Part shown: piece after piece, positions 1 through 9,383 of the stretch
How positions within the stretch are numbered: position 1 is the first letter of the stretch
Layout of the letters: every line of letters begins with the position of its first letter
Assembly: GCA_022749755.1 (NCBI GenBank)
Contig: JAGQDM010000070.1
Location: 2,857,792 to 2,921,791, forward strand
From: Azadirachta indica
Lineage: Eukaryota > Streptophyta > Magnoliopsida > Sapindales > Meliaceae
Length of the DNA: 64,000 nucleotides
Reading direction: 5' to 3'
Made by a program: the position numbers and the translations under genes
Notes under the pieces: model-generated
Databases searched by the model: none
Seen by the model: only the letters and a program-made list of their open reading frames with translations
What the model was told of the DNA's origin: nothing

Positions 1-1830
1 TGTTAAACTATAGGTCGGAGTTCCCATACGAGATTCCTTCCCGGGTCCTCTTGTTGGATTGGCTGCTCTTCTTGGGGGTGTTGACATGGCTGGATTACCA
101 GTATTTGTACTAGCTTTTTCACCCTTGTTTAGGCGATAGACATGGGAAAGAAAAGGTATGGAACTTGGTTAGTTATATAGGATATCAGAGTGGCTTTCTT
201 ACTATCATCTATATTACCTAACCGAGGTGGATAGAGTCATTAACGTAACGGTGGGCAGCATCTGTGGTTAAAATTGAGGCACTGTAGATGGTGGATCATA
301 TAGAGTTGCTTCATCAAATGTGACATGGCGAGAAATGAAAACTCGACGACGGCACAGAGAGAAGCATCGGAAGCCTTTATTTTATGATCATCACTGTACC
401 CGAGAAAGATGCAGCAATCAATCAACCTTAGGCTCCAATTTGTGACGAATAGACTTCGAGATGTGGACGTAGCATAAAGATAAAAAAGGCCTGAATAAAT
501 GAATGAAAATAAGTGGGTGGAGCACCCTTTAGGAGGTTCTTTCTTTTCGGTTCGGTTTAGGTTCTTTATAATAATGACAGCCGTATAAAAAAAAGCTTAA
601 AGAGAGATTCCAACCCCGAAATTCAAGCTTTATTCCGTAGGGGATAGGATCTGCATCTGCGTCTACTGATACTAGATTTCACATCGGGACGGCTATAGTC
701 AATAGAGCCACTACCACTAGCTCAGGATTCTGCTTAACGCCCTGCCTTCGTTTGAAATCCAAGCTGCTTAGGTCAACATCTGGAGGGAGTTTGAGCAGTA
801 GGTCTTTCTTTTTACGGGCAAAAGAAAGACTAGGAGCGGATACTCTCACGGCATGTGAAACCGCTTTTCATGTCTTCTTCTAGCTAAAGAGATGAGATCC
901 CTGCGCCTGACTAAGCTAAGATGAGAGACTTGTTTAGGATGACAATTCTTGAAGCTTCCCATAGAGAATCCCGCATTTTCTGGAGTGGAGAAGAAGCTAA
1001 CATCCCCAGGTAGACTTTCGAGAACAGGAGACTGACGTAGAGAAGCTGGACTCAAGGACCCCGGAATGAATTAGCTACATTACAGAGCAATCTAGCCGGT
1101 GAGAGAATCAGTGCTTTTATGCGTCTCCTTTCCTTATTTGAACTCAATCTGTCTGGGATTAGACTCTGATCGTAGATTAGGTCTGCTGCCGGTTCATCCG
1201 TATACAACTCGATGTTCATAGCTAGCCGAATCGTTCCCCAGAGCGGATTCGGTGTCAAAGAGAGAGAGCAAAATTTGGACTTAGAAAGACTAGTTGCGCT
1301 TCTTCCTCTCCAACAGGTTCCCTCCGCCAAGAGAAAGCCTAGCGCATTCCTCTCTATCAATGACTAAAGAAAGAGGGCTAACAATTCCTGATTGAAGAGG
1401 GAGGATCACCTTCTTTTACGGAAGAAACTATTTGAATACGTTACCACAGCAAAAGTCTGATTGATTGCAGGAACTAGCCTGTTACGGTTCAAACTATAAC
1501 TAGCGGATTTCCTCCTCTAAGAGCTTCATATTAGCTGTCGCCTACTTTTCTCTATTCCCCTTCTCGCTGAAGTCATCACGTAAATGGGGATCTAGTGGAA
1601 TCGATGGCAACCCATCACGTAGCATTGAATATATATCATCCCAGGCAAACTCAAACTCAATCTGGGCAAGGCAACTACTAAGCAGGCGGAGAGGCCTCAT
1701 TCTTCTGAAGGCCTTAGGGACAAAGCCAGTGATCCGACACGAGATCCGGTCCTCTCAAACGCGTTATAACGAGAGTTGCTAAAATTACAAGTACAAGACT
1801 CCCGGTTTAGAAAGTTCTTTCAAAAGGCCT
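1..1830. other. Gene-poor spacer (U1)
   Basis: There is no recognisable gene. Short minus-strand open frames at 240-425, 846-1055 and 1052-1360 are kept in the other copies but resemble no protein I know. Counterparts are 35357-37184 in U2 and 45998-47826 in U3. U1 differs by small tandem duplications, such as a repeated GAAT near 500 and a repeated CTC near 1510. Confidence 0.6.
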
Positions 1831-1910
1831 TGTCACGAGCTGGACTCGAACCAGCGTGCTCCAGATGCTTTTTCTTTTTAGATCTGGATTTCAGCCTTCC
1901 TGATCGTAAC
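1831..1910 (-). ncRNA. tRNA-like t-element, copy 1
   Basis: Read on the minus strand, this 80-nt segment folds like a tRNA. A 7-bp acceptor pairs GTTACGA with TCGTGAC, followed by discriminator A. A 4-bp D-like stem is TCAG/CTGA. A 7-bp anticodon-position stem is TCCAGAT/ATCTGGA, with an A-rich 15-nt loop in place of a 7-nt anticodon loop. The T arm is GCTGG-TTCGAGT-CCAGC. The oversized loop rules out a normal decoding tRNA. Plant mitochondria use such t-elements as RNase P/RNase Z processing signals. It lies ~100 nt downstream, on the same strand, of the overlapping ORFs at 2011-2411, so it may set their transcript 3' end. That role is inference. Confidence 0.6.
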
Positions 1911-1976
1911 TTTGAGAACCCGCTTCGTCTTCGAAACATGAAAAAACAAGACTAATTCAGACTACATCCGGGGTTG

Positions 1977-2008
1977 ACTTTCTTTCATCAACACTTTCTT
2001 TCATCAAC
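1977..2008. repeat. 16-bp tandem duplication (2 copies)
   Basis: Two perfect adjacent copies of ACTTTCTTTCATCAAC lie between the small ORF pair and the t-element. The same pair occurs at 35174-35205 in U2 and near 47973-48004 in U3, so it predates the large duplication. Confidence 0.85.
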
Positions 2009-2010
2009 AA

Positions 2011-2411
2011 TCAAAATATTGTTGTAGCAGCTCCGGCAGACCTGTAATCCAAAACAAATAGAATCCTACCCTCCCGAGAAAGAACTTGGACAAAGTATGA
2101 ACTTTGCGTTCCCTGCGAAACTAGATCCAAATAAAGCTCGTGTAGAAGGCTCACCCTGTCTTCTATAAAAAAGAGACGTTCGGCTACTTGGGGGGAGTTC
2201 AAAGTTCAAATCGGGAGCTATAAACACGGAAAAGATTTTCTTGTTGGGAAATTCTTTTTTCTTTTAGTGCATTTATTGTCAAATCATTGACCTTCTCTTC
2301 TAAATGTTTGGAATTTCTTTCTCTGGTTTGCCCAGCCCTAAAAGCGACAATAAGTGCTATAGAGAAAGTGAAACCGAGTGATAATATGTAATCTGAAACA
2401 AGAATGTCCAT
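2011..2411 (-). CDS. Two overlapping small ORFs (70 and 63 codons), unknown function, copy 1
   Basis: The first ORF (2411-2199) begins with ATG and starts MDILVSDYIL. It has one hydrophobic segment (about residues 8-24) followed by a charged, probably helical stretch, so it looks like a one-span membrane protein. Its stop overlaps a TTG-initiated second frame (2202-2011), which begins with NSPQVAERL and is rich in charged and hydrophobic residues. Joining them would need a one-base frame change, and the same bases (GAACTTTGAACTC) are present in all three copies. I do not recognise either protein. They may be one broken gene or chance frames. A t-element follows downstream. Confidence 0.35.
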
Positions 2412-5400
2412 AATAATATTGTAGTTGTAGTTACGCTTCTCGCTCTAAAAAAAGGGAAGACTTGTAGGAAAATTGTAGGTTTTTTTTAACAAAGCAAAGA
2501 AAGACATGGGAGTTTTTGGGTTTTTGGGTTGTCATCTCAAAGCGAGATTGTGTTTATGCTTATATATGTAATTGTCTGTCCGACTTTTGATAGGTCGAAA
2601 GACAAGATCAATCATTTAGTCTAGTCAAAAAGGATCTATTATACGCGAATTCCTTGGCATCTATAGAGATGCGCTATTGGTGACTCGATTCTTTCTCTTT
2701 ATTTCCCTGTAACCAGAAAGGGCTCGACTTGGTCAGATGGGTGCGTGCACTTCGGATAAGGCTAATTTATATGCTTACACTATAACTATGGCTCACGAGG
2801 AGGCCCTGGTCCTGACTAAGGAATGGAATCCCCTTTCCTATTTTCTTTCTTTCATGTCGAGCTTTCGAAAGCCACTGGGGAGGGAGAATGAACGATCGAC
2901 TGCTAAAGATCTTGAATAAAGCATTGATAGCTTTGCAGAGGAGCGTAGCCTTTGATTCTTCCCGAAGGTGTTCCTTGCATGCTGAAGTGAACAGGGGCGG
3001 TACCAACTACGACTAGAAAGCGGTCACACTGTCAATGAATACCATTCATAGCTGTCCATGTTAGTAACATAGCCGTAACGACTTTGTTTTACTGCTCGAG
3101 GTGGTGATAGCTTTTATATATTTACTTAATGAGAAGCTTGCATAGTGCTCTTCCTATTTGTTTTCTCGGCTTTCTTCTGCCGAACCGAACGAAGACAGTT
3201 TCTCTCCCCTCTGTACCTATTGCACTGATCTCTTCTCTTTCACTCTCTTTCTTTCATTCAGGAAAGGTGAAGATTGAATCGGGAACAGAAAACGAAGCAG
3301 TAGCCTGAAAGCTACTGCCTTTGGTCGAGTTTGCTTCACTTCCTGAGCCCTCACCACTTCCTGCGACAGCTAACAAGAGGCATTTAGGACAACTCGTTCA
3401 TTTAGCACAACTTCATTCCGCTCGGGCCTCTCTTTGGAGAGTCCCTTCTTTCCAATCAATAAATACAGTGCTGGCTCGCTATTCATATTATTTCTGCTTG
3501 ACCGGTACCAAGAACTCCATTTTCAATGAATTCTGGGTCTGGGCGCTTAGCAGCCCCTACTTTCACATTTCATCCTATGAAATTGGTCTACTTCCATTTA
3601 GACTGAGATGGCTTCTCTTTCGACGGATTGATCCGGACTTCCCCACTTCAACACTCGCAGGAAAGAAAGAAAAGACCTGAATCCTACTGAAGCTGCTAAC
3701 AGAGACTGAGCAGATATTGACCTATGAGATTTGTATACTTCGGCTTGGCACCTTCCTTTGGTTCGTGCTCGCACGGGCCGTTTCTCTGCCAATCTCGAAT
3801 TCGAATCTTTGCTTACCCGTGGGCCTTCCAGGATCACTTTTGGAGCTCGCAACGTTGAGTTTGATTCCCAGTTGATCCTTACTAATCCATATTCAGTTAG
3901 GTTAGCTACTTCCCTCAGTGGGGATAAGGAATTTCAGAAAGGAAAACCCGAATGAAATGGGATTTTTCCTATCTAAAATAGGGCTTTGAACCAGCCTTAG
4001 AGACCATTTTTCTTTAAAGAAAGTCGTTTTAATGATTTACAGAAATTTGAGTTTTGTTCAATTCTTCAAATAAAATACTTCCTGCCAGGCTTTCTGTGCT
4101 AATCCGCATTGCTTTCAAGCTTTAGGATAGAATGTAATTTCTAATGGAACGAGCCGACGTTCGTTTCTGGTGCTCAATCTAGTAATAGTACGGGCAGGTA
4201 AGGGCCAATGTTGAAAGACTTTGTAGGGAAACCCGAGTTCAACTAGAGTAGCGTAGCGAACCTGGAAAGCTTAGTAGTTAGCCAGGAAAGCTGGAGTAGA
4301 ACGCAAACTGGATAAGCGAAGAAACTCATTTTTTCACGAATTCTAGGCGGTTGTAGAGGGCTTAAGCATTCCTTTGAACGCAATGAGAAGATCTAGGGTA
4401 GAAAGTAGCTCCCCAGTAGCTCAAAGAAAGTCTCGTCCCGACCTGGGGTTGGCTTGAGAAGGAGAGTCTCGCCGGTTGTTAACAAAGCGGCATGCAAGGA
4501 AGCAAAGATGAAAGGAACCGGCTTGGGGGGAATAAATAATATGAATTGGAGGGTGGGTCCTTAACACCAAACTACCTTCTCTTCTAATCCTGCTACGAAA
4601 TCTCGATTAGAAGGCGAAATTCCAAGGTAAGGTTTTGAGCCAATCAAGTGATTTAATCACGATAAAAAAAAAAAAAAAAAAGGTGAAGGTAAGCGGGGGT
4701 AGAGCCCTCCTCTTATGAAACTATTCTTATCGAAGTTCAGGAGAAAGAAGAAAGCTTAATAGTAGCACAACACAAAGACAGGGGACGCAGAAAGAAAAAG
4801 AAAATATCTTGTTGCCCTTAACACAGGAGAAACTTCTTTCAAGGATAAAGAACTAAGACAGGCAAGCGAGCTTCAGCTGCGCGACCGGGGAGGAAGACAA
4901 CCTTTAGCTATAAGACAAAAGGAGTAGCGGGAAAGGGAACTCTCCAATATGATAGTGGCTTGCCCACCTCACCGCGGGTAGCCAACTTCAGCTCACCCTA
5001 GGAACCTTCAAGGTTAGACTTACTTAAGCTTAAGCTTGAGGTGCAGTCACATGAATCCATTCCTTGGAAGGTTGCTTAGCTGGAAATTTCTTACTTGAAA
5101 TAGGCCAGACGAAGTCTGGTAGCAGAGCTGCCTCCGAAGAAGACAACTTACGAAAGAGGACTCTCTCCGGAATGGGGGAATCCAGCTATTGAATATAACA
5201 AAGTGAAGCAGGATTGCACTCGCTACGCAGTTGAATAGACAGGAAGACAATCAGCAAGGGCGATAGCCCAGCCCACTGGTTGCAAAGGAAGCGCGCCCAG
5301 AAAGAGGTAACCTTACAACCGATGTACTGATCAAAGAATTACTCAGTGAACGGGCCTGATTGAGGACTCTTACAAACCATTTCAGAACGAATACCGAGCT

Positions 5401-6327
5401 TCCAGCAAAAGATAAGCCGACCCAACCAGAATCAAATAAAAACTTCCTTAGAGAAGCAAACTCCCACTTCTCTACTAAGGGGACAGGGATCAGGCTCTCC
5501 CATGAGTTAATAACGGGGGGTCCTTCTTACATTTCAGCAGGGAGGAATAACTCACTACAAGTTCTTTAACAAGGGAAGGAACTTCACTACAAACTACAGC
5601 AATACTCAGAAACAAACAAACGCTCGCGGGGCTTTAGGGACACACTCGATCCCCGGGGGACAACCCCCACACCACACCGGCTCGCAAACAACAACCGATA
5701 GACACAGCTAAAAAATACACCGATAGACTCAAAATGTCGGATGATCGGGGCGGGGGGGGGGGATTAGCAAAGAAGGGCGGAGGAGGAGCCTCGGCGGATT
5801 GCAAGTAGAAGGCGGCGTAAGAATAAGGGCAGGAGCCCGGGGCAAAGTAGAAGTCAAAGTAAGAGTCACGGGGCGAGTCCCCATTTGTTTTCGGTATGGA
5901 ATCTTAATTATAAGAATTGGATTTCGGTTGATTGAATGGTAATGGGAGGAGCTACTTCACTTCGTGTAGTGGAATGGAGTGCAATGGAGCGGAATGGGTA
6001 GCGCAGTGAGGGAAGACTCTTACTCCAGATTGACTTTTTTCTGTCTTCCTCCGAACAACATTAGGATTCATTCCATTCTTAAATAAGAAAGAAGGAATGA
6101 ATAACTTGCTTTAAGAGAACGTGGAAGGTGCTTTATTTTTTTGGGGTTGGTTTTTTGGGTAAGTGCTTCGTTGCTGACCAAACTGCTCATGATTATCAAC
6201 CCTCGGCGCGGGTTTTCCTCACTAACCAATTATGTTACGACCACTGAACAAACTTGGTTGACGAACATGGTTTATGCGCCGCTAATGTAGTGGCTTGTCG
6301 AGCATTTGACAAACTCACACCATCCAT
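2412..6327. other. Long gene-poor spacer (U1)
   Basis: No known gene is recognised in ~3.9 kb. A plus-strand frame at 3321-3680 (119 codons) stays open in all three copies, but it starts at TTG and has no internal ATG, so I do not call it a gene. It holds a poly-A run near 4663-4681, a G run near 5752-5762 and a GGAAT-like degenerate tract near 5970-6000. Run lengths vary between copies. Counterparts are 30846-34769 and 48408-52326. Confidence 0.6.
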
Positions 6328-6344
6328 TAGACCATTTCGGTCTA
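6328..6344 (-). promoter_or_regulatory. Hairpin downstream of rps12, copy 1
   Basis: TAGACC pairs with GGTCTA around a 5-nt loop, about 73 nt past the rps12 stop. A small 3' stem-loop of this kind could stabilise the nad3-rps12 transcript end. No factor or mapped 3' end is known from the sequence. Confidence 0.35.
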
Positions 6345-6416
6345 CACATGGCTAAGCTCTATTGGGCGTTGGTTTCTCGACTGACCGAAAAAACAAGTTC
6401 AAGAGGCATCTTCCAT

Positions 6417-6800
6417 TCATATCGATTTTGGTTTTTCTGCACCATATTTTGATCTGCCTCTTCTTCGATCCGGAATTCCCAGCAAATCCTTGACTCCTCG
6501 AATACAATGGAATTTCACACCTGGCAAATCTTTCACTCTACCTCCTCTTATTAAGACCATAGAATGCTCCTGCAAATTATGACCTTCGCCCGGAATGTAA
6601 GCAAATATATCATGTCGATTGCTCAACCGTACTTTGGCTATCTTACGTAGAGCTGAATTAGGTTTTTTTTTTTTCGGTGTTCTCGTTGAAACACGCAGGC
6701 ATACTCCTTGCTTCTGGGGACATTGATCCAAAGCTCGAGTACGGTCCGTGCGCCGTTTTTCTTCTCTACCATGACGAATCAATTGATTTAATGTAGGCAT
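6417..6800 (-). CDS. rps12: Ribosomal protein S12, copy 1 (two extra lysines)
   Basis: This is mitochondrial small-subunit protein S12, part of the decoding centre. The start is ATG of MPTLNQ at 6800. S12 signatures are visible: KPNSALRK, the [13 protein letters not shown] loop and [11 protein letters not shown], ending in KPKSI. This copy encodes 127 residues, because a poly-T tract near 6661-6673 is 6 bp longer than in the other copies and adds two lysines in the conserved TPKKPNS loop. That is unlikely to be tolerated and is more likely a sequencing or replication-slippage error. It lies 49 nt downstream of nad3 in the usual plant mitochondrial co-transcription order. Many sites normally edited C-to-U are already T. 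Confidence 0.93.
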   Translation of the reverse strand: MPTLNQLIRHGREEKRRTDRTRALDQCPQKQGVCLRVSTRTPKKKKPNSALRKIAKVRLSNRHDIFAYIPGEGHNLQEHSMVLIRGGRVKDLPGVKFHCIRGVKDLLGIPDRRRGRSKYGAEKPKSI

Positions 6801-6849
6801 CGCTCTTTCCTTTGTCCTTCCCCCCGATTTTTGCCCTATCCAATATTGA

Positions 6850-7214
6850 TTACTCCCAATCCAAAGCACCCCTTTTCCATTCATAGAGAAATCCAATCGT
6901 CAAAATCAATAAAAAGACCATCATGGACCAAAATCCAAACAGATCAATCTTGTTGAGAGATACTGCCCAAGGAAAGAAAAAGGTTACTTCCAGATCAAAG
7001 ATAATAAATAAAATTGAAACAAGATAAAATCGTATATCGAAAAATCGAAACGACTTCTGGCATCACCGAAAGGATCGAAACCACATTCGTAGGCCGACAA
7101 TTTTTCTGGATAGGTCGAACTATTAGAAGAAAATAAAAAAGGAAGACCGACTAAGATCAAAGAAACTAGCAGACTAATCACTAAATAGATCAAAATCGGT
7201 GCAAATTCTAACAT
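6850..7214 (-). CDS. nad3: NADH dehydrogenase subunit 3, copy 1 (frameshifted)
   Basis: This is a core membrane subunit of respiratory complex I. The ATG at 7214 opens [12 protein letters not shown], and the conserved [16 protein letters not shown] loop is present. An 8-bp tandem duplication (near 7035-7045, ATCGAAA repeated) then shifts the frame just after SRFD, so the last ~60 residues are only readable in another frame down to the stop at 6850. The U2 copy lacks the duplication and is intact. Either this copy is a pseudogene or the duplication is a sequence error. Confidence 0.9.
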
Positions 7215-7242
7215 CACAAGAGGGGAGCTTTAGCTTCTTTCT

Positions 7243-7262
7243 CGCTCCTTGCTCGCGGAGCG
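7243..7262 (-). promoter_or_regulatory. Hairpin upstream of nad3, copy 1
   Basis: CGCTCC pairs with GGAGCG around an 8-nt loop, ending about 28 nt before the nad3 ATG. It is conserved in all copies. Next to it (about 7270-7315) are A- and C-homopolymer tracts whose lengths differ between copies. It could be a 5' processing or protein-binding structure; that is inference. Confidence 0.35.
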
Positions 7263-7448
7263 CCATACCGAAAAAAAAAAATCAATAAGAAAAAAAACTA
7301 CCCCCCCCCCCCCTCACCACCACTTTCATGCTTCCCCGAGAGCTTTGACTTTCTTTAATAAGTTAAAGAAGAAGATCCCCAGAACGAATGGCGCGTACTA
7401 CCCGCATATAGGGAACGCTCTCCCTAGTTCCATTCGTTTGGATCTCAT

Positions 7449-8160
7449 TCAAATATCGGTCAAGGGTATGTTCCGACAGAAGGAGCATCCTAGTGGGGTG
7501 GGTAAAGAGCTGACGCACCTTATTTCGCTCATTCGCCCCCTGATTCGATCTCTATCATAGCCATAGCCATCGAAGACCAAAGCAGCTTCTTTATTTCTTT
7601 CTATCGGAACGGCCCTTTCTAACCGGCTTTGGAATTCGGCCAAGTCCCTTATCCCGGTACGACCCAGATAATAAATAGAAAATTGCTGTAGCAACTCCAG
7701 TAAACGTTGCCGATCGTTTACCAAAGCTTGGTCTAGCCGCGGAATTTCCGGCTAGGACCTTGGTTGCTTTGCTTCCTCGGGTCCGCCTTGGGGCATGCCG
7801 CCGGTTTCCGGTGGAACTTCCGGAGAAGAAGAATGAAAATAGACTGCTGGAGAATTGCTTCTCCCGTCGCAGGCTGCTACAGTGGCGCTAAAATGGACAA
7901 TTAGAAGGATACTGAAAAAAAAAAAAGAGGGTCCTTTCGAAAGAACTGGCATGAAAAAGTTCTAGTTCTTTCGAAATCATCCTTTTTAAATGGAAGAACA
8001 AACCCCCTAACACTAGAACGATTAGGGGGGCGAAAGCGAAAGATAAAGTAAGAATGTCCCAAAGGTCTGCTACGCAATCGAAATGCCATGGCTCGCTTGG
8101 CACTTCTTCTACAGGTACTGGAGCAATTGTGAGGAATAAAATACCTACGTTAACAATCAT
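7449..8160 (-). pseudogene. Membrane ORF split by in-frame TAG, copy 1 (also frameshifted)
   Basis: This corresponds to the reading frame described at 29035-29739. The ATG at 8160 starts MIVNVGILFLTIAP. In this copy a poly-A run near 7915-7926 is longer and breaks the frame within the second membrane segment. A 6-bp duplication (TAGCCA near 7557-7568) adds Gly-Tyr in the downstream half. The in-frame TAG seen in the other copies is also here. It lies between trnF and nad3 on the same strand. The product is not recognised. Confidence 0.45.
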
Positions 8161-8391
8161 TTGCTTTGCTTCATTCTTTTCTGCTCCCAAGACAAGAGAG
8201 ACTGACGACTGACTCCTCCTACTCCTCCTTCTCTTATCCTCTATCGTCGTTGGTCCTTCTTTGCACTAATGATCTCGTTCAAGCCATAAAATAAACCACG
8301 TGCAATGCCATCTCCAACTCTAACTCTAACTCTGCGAACCACCGGATCTATAGTTCCCCTACGGCTACCTCACCTACGGCGACCCTTCACA

Positions 8392-8465
8392 CGCTTAGAA
8401 GTGGATTCGAACCACTGACACAAGGATTTTCAGTCCTTTGCTCTAACCAACTGAGCTACCTGAAC
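8392..8465 (-). tRNA. trnF(GAA): tRNA-Phe (GAA), copy 1
   Basis: This is a 74-nt cloverleaf on the minus strand. It starts GTTCAGG, with D-arm core AGCTCAGTTGGTTAGAGC, anticodon loop CTGAAAA carrying GAA, and T arm GTGGTTCGAATCCAC. It matches the native mitochondrial (not chloroplast) trnF of flowering plants. The sequence is the same in all three copies. Confidence 0.96.
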
Positions 8466-8842
8466 CACTTTCCTAAAGTCTGTTTTCTTCATCGAATAGC
8501 GCCCTACTTGTTGACTAGTAAGGGAAAAAAGCCCTATCCTATATCTTTCTATTTTTTTTTTTCGCTTGTTCGTCAAGGTAAGCTTTCGAGCAGCTCTTTT
8601 AACTGCCGCCTAATCTCCCAACATGCTCAAGAACCGAGAGCCGTCCAGTCCCTTCCCTGGACGGCCGGAGGGAGCTTGCTTATAGAAAGAAAAGAAGATA
8701 GGCCGGTCAAACAAAAAAAAAAAAACAACGCGCAACCTTTTTTTCTTCTAGTCACTAAGTAATTCTGTCCTCCGGGGGACTCCACCAAGAGGTTCTTTTT
8801 CTTTCTCTCACGTAATTTCGCCCGCCCGTTCAACTTCCGTGC

Positions 8843-8930
8843 CGGAGGAAATGGGATTCGAACCCATGATACAATCTTCTTGTATGTCGATTTAGCAAAC
8901 CAATGCCTTAAGCCACTCAGCCATCCCTCC
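8843..8930 (-). tRNA. trnS(GCU): tRNA-Ser (GCU), copy 1
   Basis: This is an 88-nt class II tRNA on the minus strand. The acceptor is GGAGGGA, the anticodon is GCT within the loop TTGCTAA, and the long variable arm ACAAGAAGATTGT forms a stem. The T arm is TGGGTTCGAATCCCA and the discriminator is G. It is the native mitochondrial trnS(GCU), 377 nt upstream of trnF on the same strand. Confidence 0.96.
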
Positions 8931-8997
8931 AAGTTGTTGATCGGAATTTTATGTGCGCCCAAAGGGCTATCTGATCCGATCAACTTCGAAAGCCGTA

Positions 8998-9011
8998 GCG
9001 CGCTAGCGCGC
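8998..9011. repeat. Perfect 14-bp GC palindrome, copy 1
   Basis: GCGCGCTAGCGCGC is a perfect self-complementary site ~70 bp upstream of trnS. It is the same at 28185-28198 and 54973-54986. Its function is unknown. Confidence 0.8.
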
Positions 9012-9358
9012 GTACTCTTCCTCTATCTATGAGCGAGACTCTATCCAGATCCGCCCAGCATCCAAGCCATCCAAATCTGCCACACTCCTTGGGCGAGGCC
9101 TTCCTTTCTATGAAGACCCCACCACTGAATGATGAACTTTGTCAGTCTTCGCCCCCGACCCGACCAGGAGAGAAGACAGGGTCAAGCCAAGCCCTTACAC
9201 GCCTGAATTGAATTCATATCTCCTTCGTCTGGTCGAGAAGGGAGAAAGCCCGGGGAACTTGGACCGTTACTCTTCTATTACATTACGGAGAAGTCCAAGT
9301 CCATTCTCGTCATGATCGATCCACGTCCTACCGTAGTGCCCGGAGAACCTTAGCTGTA

Positions 9359-9383
9359 AAAGCTAGCTTACTAAGCTAGCTTT
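9359..9383. repeat. Perfect inverted repeat, 11-bp arms and 3-nt loop, copy 1
   Basis: AAAGCTAGCTT, loop ACT, then AAGCTAGCTTT. Further AGCT/GTAAGCTAAG motifs flank it. It would form a strong cruciform or RNA hairpin on either strand. No neighbouring gene ends here, so a terminator role is not indicated. Confidence 0.75.

Noticed and set aside
846..880. Possible group II intron domain V (GCGGTTTCACATGCCGTG on the minus strand)
   Set aside because: The pairing does not form the canonical 34-nt domain V with its AGC triad and GNRA-type loop, and no exon flanks it.
3321..3680. 119-codon plus-strand ORF conserved in length in all copies (also 33500-33859 and 49312-49671)
   Set aside because: It starts at TTG, contains no Met, shows no known domain, and sits in a spacer. 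Conservation among copies only reflects recent duplication.
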